Assembly: GCA_043820045.1 (NCBI GenBank)
Contig: JBDREF010000270.1
Coordinates: 1 to 6,318, forward strand
Length of the DNA stretch: 6,318 nucleotides
Origin: JBDREF01 sp043820045
Lineage (GTDB): Bacteria; Planctomycetota; Phycisphaerae; Sedimentisphaerales; Anaerobacaceae
Direction of reading: 5' to 3'
Both the position numbers and the translations under genes were made by a program. The notes beneath the pieces are model-generated. The model saw only the letters and a program-made list of their open reading frames with translations, searched no databases and was not told the origin of the DNA. Below, one piece after another: positions 1-4,264 of this stretch. Positions within the stretch are counted from its first letter, which is position 1. Every line of letters begins with the position of its first letter.

Positions 1-1
1 C

Positions 2-1060
2 AAGTCCGTCAGACGGCATGTGAAAAAGGCCGGCCTGCCGCCCGGAACGTTAGTGCACGTCGGTGAAAAGATGGTTGAGAACGTTCGGATCAGCTATATC
101 GATTACGACGAGCAGGGTTTTTCGGAAAAGCAGGCATCGAAGATCGAGGAGTGCTTTCCGTTCAAGACCACACCCACGGTGACCTGGATAAACATCGACG
201 GCCTTCACGAGGTGGAAATCATCGAACGGCTTGGAAATCAGTTCGAACTTCACCCGCTTATGCTCGAGGACATTCTGCATACCGAACAAAGGCCGAAGTA
301 CGAGGACTTCGAGAAATACATGTTCTTTGTCATGCAGATGCTCCGCTACAACGAAGAGATTCAGGCCGTCGAGAGCGAGCAGATCAGTCTTGTCCTCGGC
401 GAGAGCTACGTAATCACGTTTCAGGAGCGTGTAGGGGATGTTTTCGATACAGTCAGAGAGCGAATTCGAAATTCGAAGGGACGTATTCGCAAAATGGGCC
501 CGGACTACCTGGCCCATGCCCTGATCGACGCGATAGTTGACAGCTACTTCTCAATCCTGGAGAAGGTCGGCGAGAAGATCGAAGCTATGGAAGATCAGTT
601 GATTTCGGACCCTACGGAAAAAACACTGCAGCAGATTCATACCATGAAAAGAGAGATGATATTGCTGCGCAGGAGCGTATGGCCTTTGAGGGAGGTCATC
701 AGCGGCGTGCAGAGGAGCGAGTCGGGGCTCATCCAGGAATCCACGGATGTCTATCTGCGCGATGTTTACGACCATACTATACAGATTATCGATACGATAG
801 AGAACTTTCGAGATATGGTATCCGGCATGTTGGACATATATCTTTCCGGCATCAGCAACAGGATGAACGCCGTGATGAAGGTCCTGACCATAATCGCCAC
901 GATATTTATTCCGTTGACGTTTGTTGCCGGTGTTTACGGGATGAACTTCGAGCACATGCCCGAACTCAAATGGCATTGGGCATATCCGGCGGTCTGGTTT
1001 GTCATGATCGTAATCGCGGCTGTCATGCTGGTGTATTTCAGAAGAAAAAAGTGGCTTTGA
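2..1060 (+). CDS. corA: CorA-type magnesium/cobalt transporter (5' end probably outside window)
   Basis: A CorA channel, which moves Mg2+ (and Co2+/Ni2+) across the inner membrane as a homopentamer. Counting from the GTG at 20 (346 residues), the cytoplasmic domain covers about 1-285 and includes HPLMLEDILHTEQRP (78-92) and the long stalk helix with VYDHTIQIIDTIENFRDM (249-266). The first membrane helix is about 287-306, followed by the family signature YGMN (306-309). An acidic loop (EHMPEL, 311-316), a second helix (about 322-340) and a basic tail RRKKWL follow. From memory it is close to Thermotoga maritima CorA over its whole length. That protein has several residues before the conserved KKGLPPGTLV, and here the frame stays open to the window edge (KSVRRHV precedes KKAGLPPGT). 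The true start is therefore probably upstream, and GTG 20 may be internal. All recognisable core motifs are present. It is followed closely by a UPF0316 gene. Confidence 0.95.
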   Translation, partial: KSVRRHVKKAGLPPGTLVHVGEKMVENVRISYIDYDEQGFSEKQASKIEECFPFKTTPTVTWINIDGLHEVEIIERLGNQFELHPLMLEDILHTEQRPKYEDFEKYMFFVMQMLRYNEEIQAVESEQISLVLGESYVITFQERVGDVFDTVRERIRNSKGRIRKMGPDYLAHALIDAIVDSYFSILEKVGEKIEAMEDQLISDPTEKTLQQIHTMKREMILLRRSVWPLREVISGVQRSESGLIQESTDVYLRDVYDHTIQIIDTIENFRDMVSGMLDIYLSGISNRMNAVMKVLTIIATIFIPLTFVAGVYGMNFEHMPELKWHWAYPAVWFVMIVIAAVMLVYFRRKKWL

Positions 1061-1075
1061 GACGGGTAATCTAAG

Positions 1076-1678
1076 ATGGGTAATCTTTTGCTTTTCGGCC
1101 CTGGGTTCTATACGTGGTTCGTGCTGCCGCTGCTGATATTTGTTGCCAGGATTCTCGATGTCAGCATGGGAACCGTGCGGGTCATATTTGTTTCGAGGGG
1201 ATTCAAGTATCTGGCTCCGATCGTCGGCTTTTTCGAGATTATCATCTGGCTTCTGGCAATCGGGCAGATCATGCAGAACCTCTCCAACCCCGCCTGCTAC
1301 ATCGCCTATGCCGGCGGATTTGCGACGGGCAATTTTATCGGCATCTGCATCGCCGATAGACTATCGCTGGGCCTGGCGCTCATACGAGTCGTCACGCAAA
1401 AGGACGCGCTGCCGCTTGTGGAATGCCTGAAGAATGAGAACTACGGCGTTACCAGCCTGGATGGGCACGGCACCAGCGGAGAGGTGAAGGTTGTCTTCAC
1501 AATCGTGCCCCGCCGGGAGGTCTCCCGGGTCGTGGCAATGATCAAGCAGTTCAATCCCAAGTCGTTTTACTCGATTGAAGAGGTTGGTCTTGTGGAAAAG
1601 GGGATATTTCCCATGAGAAGAGGCTGGCGGGATTTCGCCCTGTTGCGGCTGTTCCTCCCGTTTCGAAAAGGAAAATAA
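1076..1678 (+). CDS. UPF0316 membrane protein (DUF5698 + DUF2179)
   Basis: A 200-residue membrane protein of the UPF0316 family, whose function is not established. Three hydrophobic segments fill the N-terminal half (about 11-29, 45-66 and 72-92). The segment ARILDVSMGTVRVIFVSRG (24-42) carries the family's conserved R, D and GT-R residues. The soluble C-terminal half (about 100-175) matches the DUF2179 pattern, with VTQKDALPLVECLKNENYGVT followed by a GEVKVVFTIVPRRE strand region. DUF2179 also occurs at the end of YitT-type membrane proteins, where a ligand-sensing role has been suggested. The ATG lies 15 bases after the corA stop, so the two genes probably share a transcript. The ribosome-binding site is weak, and the 9-base word gggtaatct occurs on both sides of the start (1064 and 1078). 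A role linked to ion or envelope homeostasis is only an inference from the neighbouring corA. Confidence 0.85.
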   Translation: MGNLLLFGPGFYTWFVLPLLIFVARILDVSMGTVRVIFVSRGFKYLAPIVGFFEIIIWLLAIGQIMQNLSNPACYIAYAGGFATGNFIGICIADRLSLGLALIRVVTQKDALPLVECLKNENYGVTSLDGHGTSGEVKVVFTIVPRREVSRVVAMIKQFNPKSFYSIEEVGLVEKGIFPMRRGWRDFALLRLFLPFRKGK

Positions 1679-1818
1679 CAAAATAAGTACGCAATCGTAA
1701 CAACACGGTAACAGTCGTCCGGCACAATTACTTCTGTCGCGTCGGCTGACGAACCGTTGCATCGCATTAAGGACCTAAAACCAAGACTCTGATTCTCCGT
1801 GCTCGGCAATACCTGGTC

Positions 1819-1850
1819 CGTAGTCCTTTTGATTAATCAAAAGGACTACG
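1819..1850. repeat. Perfect 32-bp palindrome
   Basis: The left arm cgtagtccttttgatt (1819-1834) is followed directly by its exact reverse complement (1835-1850), with no spacer. The symmetry stops at 1818/1851. As RNA it would form a long hairpin with a forced small loop, but no run of T follows on either side, so a classic intrinsic terminator is doubtful. It may be a two-fold-symmetric protein site, a bidirectional 3'-end structure for the upstream transcript, or a remnant of a palindromic mobile repeat. Confidence 0.9.
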
Positions 1851-1880
1851 AGCTTCGAGTTGGCTGCAATCGCTTTGGCG

Positions 1881-1922
1881 TCCTCGGTCCGCAATTCGTT
1901 GTCGTCTGTCCTCAGCCCTCCG
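1881..1922. repeat. Degenerate heptamer array (consensus YCNTCNG)
   Basis: Six successive 7-base units start at 1881, 1888, 1895, 1902, 1909 and 1916. The best-preserved are tcctcgg (1881), tcgtctg (1902), tcctcag (1909) and ccctccg (1916); the units at 1888 and 1895 are more diverged. On the minus strand the word reads roughly cngagga. The 7-base period could extend weakly to the left (ttggctg 1860, tttggcg 1874). No function is assigned. Confidence 0.6.
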
Positions 1923-1928
1923 TACGCC

Positions 1929-1947
1929 GCCTTTCGCGGTGAAAGGC
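1929..1947. repeat. Small inverted repeat between heptamer blocks
   Basis: The arms gcctttc (1929-1935) and gaaaggc (1941-1947) are exact reverse complements around a 5-base loop. It sits between the two heptamer blocks. It is too short to name, and no T-run follows immediately. Confidence 0.55.
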
Positions 1948-1974
1948 CGTCTGTCTTCTGCGTTTTGCCTTTTA
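1947..1974. repeat. Second heptamer block abutting the etf promoter
   Basis: Four 7-base units start at 1947 (ccgtctg), 1954 (tcttctg), 1961 (cgttttg) and 1968 (cctttta). They have the same flavour as the 1881-1922 block but are shifted three bases in phase. The block ends three bases before the proposed -35 box at 1978, so it could lie within reach of promoter-bound proteins. Confidence 0.5.
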
Positions 1975-1977
1975 CGC

Positions 1978-2005
1978 TTGACTTGGGGGCGAATACGGCT
2001 ACAAT
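1978..2005 (+). promoter_or_regulatory. Sigma70-like promoter for the etfB-etfA-acd operon
   Basis: The -35 box is TTGACT (1978-1983, 5 of 6 to consensus) and the -10 box is TACAAT (2000-2005, 5 of 6), with a 16-base spacer. Transcription would start near 2012, giving a leader of roughly 58 bases before the TTG start of etfB. It is the best promoter match I noticed in the window. This organism's sigma consensus is not known, so the call rests on the general bacterial pattern. Confidence 0.6.
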
Positions 2006-2055
2006 GCCGGTTCGTGTCTCGAATGAGGTATTTCCCTGATAAAGACAAGAGCAGA

Positions 2056-2062
2056 TAAGGAG
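2056..2062 (+). promoter_or_regulatory. Ribosome-binding site that selects the TTG start of etfB
   Basis: The sequence taaggag lies seven bases before the TTG at 2070, which is ideal Shine-Dalgarno spacing. It supports the non-ATG start and contrasts with the weak sites in front of etfA and the acyl-CoA dehydrogenase gene. Confidence 0.85.
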
Positions 2063-2069
2063 AAAACAG

Positions 2070-2981
2070 TTGGGTTATAACTGCGTTGTGCTGGTTAAGC
2101 AAGTGCCTGATACCAAAAGGATTACGGGCGACGTGATGAATGACGACGGCACCGTCAAGCGTTCGGCCCTGCCGGCTATTTTTAATCCGGAGGACCTCAA
2201 CGCTCTCGAATTAGCCCTTCAGATCAAGGATAAGTACGGCGGGCATATCACCGTCATCACGATGGGGCTGCCGGCCGCAAGTGCGATCCTTCGCGATTCG
2301 CTTTACCGCGGGGCCGACGAGGCCATCCTTGTGACCGACCGGCGATGTGCGGCGAGCGATACGTTAGCGACCAGCTATATCCTGAGCTGCGCGGTGAAGA
2401 AGACCAACTACGACGTCGTTCTGTGCGGCAGGCAGGCGATTGACGGCGATACCGCCCAGGTCGGCCCGCAGTTGGCCGAGAAGCTTGGCGTAACGCAGAT
2501 CACATACGTCGAAGAACTGACAGAGCTTGACGGCAGAACCATCACCGCCCGGCGAAGCATCGGGAACGGCTGGCAGAAGGTCAAGGCCGAGTTGCCCGTG
2601 TTGCTGACCGTCGTCGGCGATGCGAATGACCCGAGAGTCGCCGCAGCCAGGAAGATGATTAAGTACAAAAACGCCCTGACCCCGATAGAGGTCGAGCAGA
2701 AAATAAAGGCCGAGAATCCCGACGCCGAGCCGGCGGATATCAAGGAGCTTGTCGAGCACAAGTGCGGCAATCTGGCCGAGAAGGGCCTTCTCATCAAGCA
2801 ATGGGACCTCGATATTGTGGATGCGGATTTGGGATGGTGCGGCCAGAGCGGCTCGCCGACCAAGGTCCACCGAATCCAGAGCGTCGTCTTGGCTGCGAAA
2901 GAGAGCAAGGAGATTGAGTCTGACGAAAAGGGGATCTCGGATATGATACACGAGTTGATTAGCGACAAGATTATTGCATGA
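2070..2981 (+). CDS. etfB: Electron transfer flavoprotein subunit beta
   Basis: Beta subunit of the ETF heterodimer, which accepts electrons from acyl-CoA dehydrogenase. The 303-residue product starts at a TTG with a strong Shine-Dalgarno sequence, and its N-terminus (NCVVLVKQVPDT, 4-15) is typical of EtfB. Further hallmarks are NPEDLNALELAL (39-50), VITMGLP (62-68), the YRGADEAILVTD segment (79-90) and GRQAIDGDTAQVGP (120-133). The last is the nucleotide-binding loop in the form seen in clostridial electron-bifurcating ETFs; mitochondrial ETF reads differently there. A DLGxxGxxGSPTKV segment (253-266) precedes the C-terminus. The protein is longer than the usual 250-265 residues, mainly because of a charged stretch at about 203-245 and an extra tail after about 275. 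It heads the operon and is followed by etfA after a 94-base spacer. Its role as ETF beta is secure; bifurcation is inferred. Confidence 0.95.
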   Translation: MGYNCVVLVKQVPDTKRITGDVMNDDGTVKRSALPAIFNPEDLNALELALQIKDKYGGHITVITMGLPAASAILRDSLYRGADEAILVTDRRCAASDTLATSYILSCAVKKTNYDVVLCGRQAIDGDTAQVGPQLAEKLGVTQITYVEELTELDGRTITARRSIGNGWQKVKAELPVLLTVVGDANDPRVAAARKMIKYKNALTPIEVEQKIKAENPDAEPADIKELVEHKCGNLAEKGLLIKQWDLDIVDADLGWCGQSGSPTKVHRIQSVVLAAKESKEIESDEKGISDMIHELISDKIIA

Positions 2982-2988
2982 GGAAACA

Positions 2989-3045
2989 ATGTTAATGGTG
3001 GGGCAATACCGTGAGGCATCCCCAGGGGAGCCCCACCCTGCGTAA
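2989..3045 (+). other. Possible 18-codon leader ORF or displaced start region before etfA
   Basis: An ATG at 2989 lies five bases after gagg (2980-2983), a better translation signal than the one before etfA itself. It opens an 18-codon frame that reads through the inverted repeat and stops at 3043-3045, 30 bases before the etfA ATG. It is in the same frame as etfA? No: it is separated from etfA by that stop and no continuous fusion is possible. It may be a coupling leader peptide, or the ancestral etfA ribosome-binding site and start left behind when a repeat inserted. No protein family is recognisable. Confidence 0.25.
2997..3037. repeat. Inverted repeat with 8-bp arms in the etfB-etfA spacer
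   Basis: The arms ggtggggc (2997-3004) and gccccacc (3030-3037) are exact reverse complements. The 25-base interior holds a second, 11-base symmetric core, tccccagggga (3019-3029). No T-run follows, so it is not a standard terminator. It could attenuate or stabilise the etf transcript, or be a short REP/MITE-like repeat. Confidence 0.6.
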
Positions 3046-3078
3046 TACGACATACGAGCGACGAGATACGAAAATATG
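3044..3078 (+). repeat. Heptamer array (natacga) running into the etfA start codon
   Basis: Units start at 3044, 3051, 3058 and 3065. Three of the four end in atacga; the unit at 3058 (gcgacga) is diverged. A fifth, more diverged unit (aaatatg, 3072-3078) ends exactly with the ATG of etfA. The array takes the place where a Shine-Dalgarno sequence would normally be. Only an isolated gag (3063-3065), formed at the junction of two units, could pair with the anti-SD, and its spacing is long (10 bases). Confidence 0.65.
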
Positions 3079-4113
3079 ATAGATGTGAATAGAAAAGGTG
3101 AAGTTTGGGTTTTTGCCGAGCAGCATAACGGGCAACTGGAAGATACACCGGTCGAGCTTATGAGCAAGGCCCGGCATTTGGCCGATACTTTGCGTGTAAA
3201 ACTTGCGGCGGTGGCCCTGGGCGACGGCGTCAAGGGTCTGGCGGAACGCCTGATACACTACGGGGCCGACAAGGTCTATGTGGCCGAGCATCCGCTGCTG
3301 GGAGCGTACCAGACAAACAGCTACGCAAGAGTGATGTACGAGCTGATACATAAGCACGAGCCGCAGATCGTGCTCTACGGCGCAACGGTTGCCGGCAGGG
3401 ACCTGGCGCCGCGGATCGCCAGCGCGACCAAGGCGGGCCTGACCGCGGACTGCACAGACCTGCAGATCGGCGACCACACGGCCGGCAAAGAAAAGACTGT
3501 GCACAAGAACCTGCTGTTCCAGATCAGGCCGGCGTTCGGCGGAAATATCATCGCGACTATCATCAATATCGACCGCTGGCCGCAGATGGCTACGGTTCGG
3601 GAGGGCGTAATGCCCATGCCCGAACCGGACGGGACACGGCGGGGCGAGATTGTCGAGGAGAAGGTTACACTTGCTCGGCAGGATATGCCGCTGGAAATTC
3701 TCGAAGAGCACAAACGCCCGAAGAAGGTCGATCTGAAGGCGGCGAGAATCATCGTTGCCGGCGGAGCGGGAGTGGGCAGCAGGGACAATTTCAAGCTCAT
3801 CTGGGACCTTGCGAATTGCCTCGGCGGCGCGCCGGCTGGAACCAGACCGGCGGTTGACCTGGGCTTTATCGACCACGACCACCAGGTCGGCCAGACGGGT
3901 ACGACGGTCCGGCCCAGCTTGTATGTCGCTGTCGGAATCAGCGGCGCCATCCAGCACCAGGCGGGAATGTCGCAGAGCCAGAAAATCGTCGCTGTCAACA
4001 ACGACCCCGAAGCTCCGATTTTCGGCATAGCCCATTACAAAATAATCGGCGACCTGAACGAGGTCGTACCGATGATGATAAGATCCATCAAAGAGAAAAG
4101 CGTAAAAGAGTAA
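3076..4113 (+). CDS. etfA: Electron transfer flavoprotein subunit alpha
   Basis: Alpha subunit of ETF (345 residues), which carries the redox-active FAD. The N-terminal domain (about 8-190) has the GATVAGRDLAPRIA motif (102-115), then GLTADCTDL (121-129) and RPAFGGNIIATI (151-162). These are forms I associate with clostridial bifurcating EtfA. The C-terminal FAD domain (about 220-340) has IIVAGGAGVGSRDNF (225-239), TRPAVD (256-261), QVGQTGTTVRP (270-280), the signature LYVAVGISGAIQHQAGM (282-298), and VNNDPEAPIF (307-316). In many EtfA proteins the glycine-rich loop reads GGRG; here it is GGAG (229-232), so a usual FAD-contacting arginine is replaced by A231. There is no N-terminal ferredoxin extension. 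The ATG at 3076 is the first possible start after an in-frame stop at 3043, and it lacks a good Shine-Dalgarno sequence. The protein should pair with the upstream EtfB. Confidence 0.96.
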   Translation: MIDVNRKGEVWVFAEQHNGQLEDTPVELMSKARHLADTLRVKLAAVALGDGVKGLAERLIHYGADKVYVAEHPLLGAYQTNSYARVMYELIHKHEPQIVLYGATVAGRDLAPRIASATKAGLTADCTDLQIGDHTAGKEKTVHKNLLFQIRPAFGGNIIATIINIDRWPQMATVREGVMPMPEPDGTRRGEIVEEKVTLARQDMPLEILEEHKRPKKVDLKAARIIVAGGAGVGSRDNFKLIWDLANCLGGAPAGTRPAVDLGFIDHDHQVGQTGTTVRPSLYVAVGISGAIQHQAGMSQSQKIVAVNNDPEAPIFGIAHYKIIGDLNEVVPMMIRSIKEKSVKE

Positions 4114-4133
4114 GGGAATCAGATTGAAGCTGC

Positions 4134-4224
4134 CATTGCGAGCCAGCCGAAGGTTGGCGCGGCAATCTCACTCGTTGCGTATTAGATTGCTTCGCTTCGG
4201 CTCCTTGGGGCCAGGCCCGCAATG
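4134..4224. repeat. MITE/REP-like 91-bp folded repeat between etfA and acd
   Basis: Terminal arms cattgcg (4134-4140) and cgcaatg (4218-4224) enclose three inner inverted repeats. These are gccagcc/ggttggc (4142-4148 and 4152-4158, one G-U), gcaatct/agattgc (4162-4168 and 4184-4190), and ggctcc/ggggcc (4199-4204 and 4207-4212, one G-U). The result could fold like a cloverleaf. The words cattgcgag, gcaatctc and agattgcttcgcttcgg strongly recall a dispersed intergenic repeat seen in many environmental bacterial genomes. No coding capacity or transposase is present, so it would be a non-autonomous or degenerate element. Confidence 0.7.
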
Positions 4225-4229
4225 ACACG

Positions 4230-4264
4230 AATCAAGTATCAAGAATCGAGAATCAAGAATGGCG
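4230..4264 (+). repeat. Heptamer array (aatcaag) running into the dehydrogenase start codon
   Basis: Five units start at 4230, 4237, 4244, 4251 and 4258. Units 1 and 4 are identical (aatcaag), and units 2 and 3 each differ at one base. The fifth (aatggcg) keeps only the first three bases and contains the ATG at 4259. The array begins six bases after the folded repeat ends. The base change in unit 3 creates a gag (4248-4250) eight bases before the ATG, which is the only plausible Shine-Dalgarno-like contact. Confidence 0.75.

Larger units (their letters stand above)
1679..2069. other. 391-bp spacer between the corA group and the etf operon
   Basis: No convincing gene is seen on either strand. 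The left part (1679-1818) is unremarkable and has no clear T-tailed terminator for the upstream genes. The right part holds a 32-bp perfect palindrome (1819-1850), 7-base-periodic DNA (1881-1922 and 1947-1974), a small hairpin (1929-1947), a promoter (1978-2005) and a ribosome-binding site (2056-2062). The minus-strand open frame through 1833-2102 is rich in repeated charged residues because it reads the heptamer blocks, and it is not taken as a gene. Confidence 0.7.

Noticed and set aside
1064..1086. Direct repeat of gggtaatct 14 bases apart around the UPF0316 start
   Set aside because: The spacing is a multiple of seven, but one pair of 9-base words is too little to separate from chance or call a heptamer array.
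1833..2102. Minus-strand 89-codon frame in the spacer with repeated Arg/Asp-rich residues
   Set aside because: The residue pattern comes from translating the 7-base repeats, it overlaps the etf promoter and leader, and it has no supported function.
2364..3233. Minus-strand open frame of 289 codons over the etfB 3' end and etfA 5' end
   Set aside because: It spans two genes and a repeat spacer, has no family signature, and looks like compositional shadow.
2992..4035. Long minus-strand open frame (347 codons) opposite etfA
   Set aside because: It mirrors etfA almost end to end, shows no recognisable domain, and the plus-strand frame carries all EtfA motifs. It is explained by codon bias on the coding strand.
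4124..4225. TTG-initiated frame of about 33 codons after etfA
   Set aside because: It lies wholly within the folded repeat and heptamer-flanking DNA, has only a loose agggaa upstream, and resembles no protein.
4134..4264. Possible CRISPR-like or direct-repeat array
   Set aside because: The units are 7 bases long with no spacers, and the longer element is an inverted repeat present once in the window, not a repeat-spacer array.
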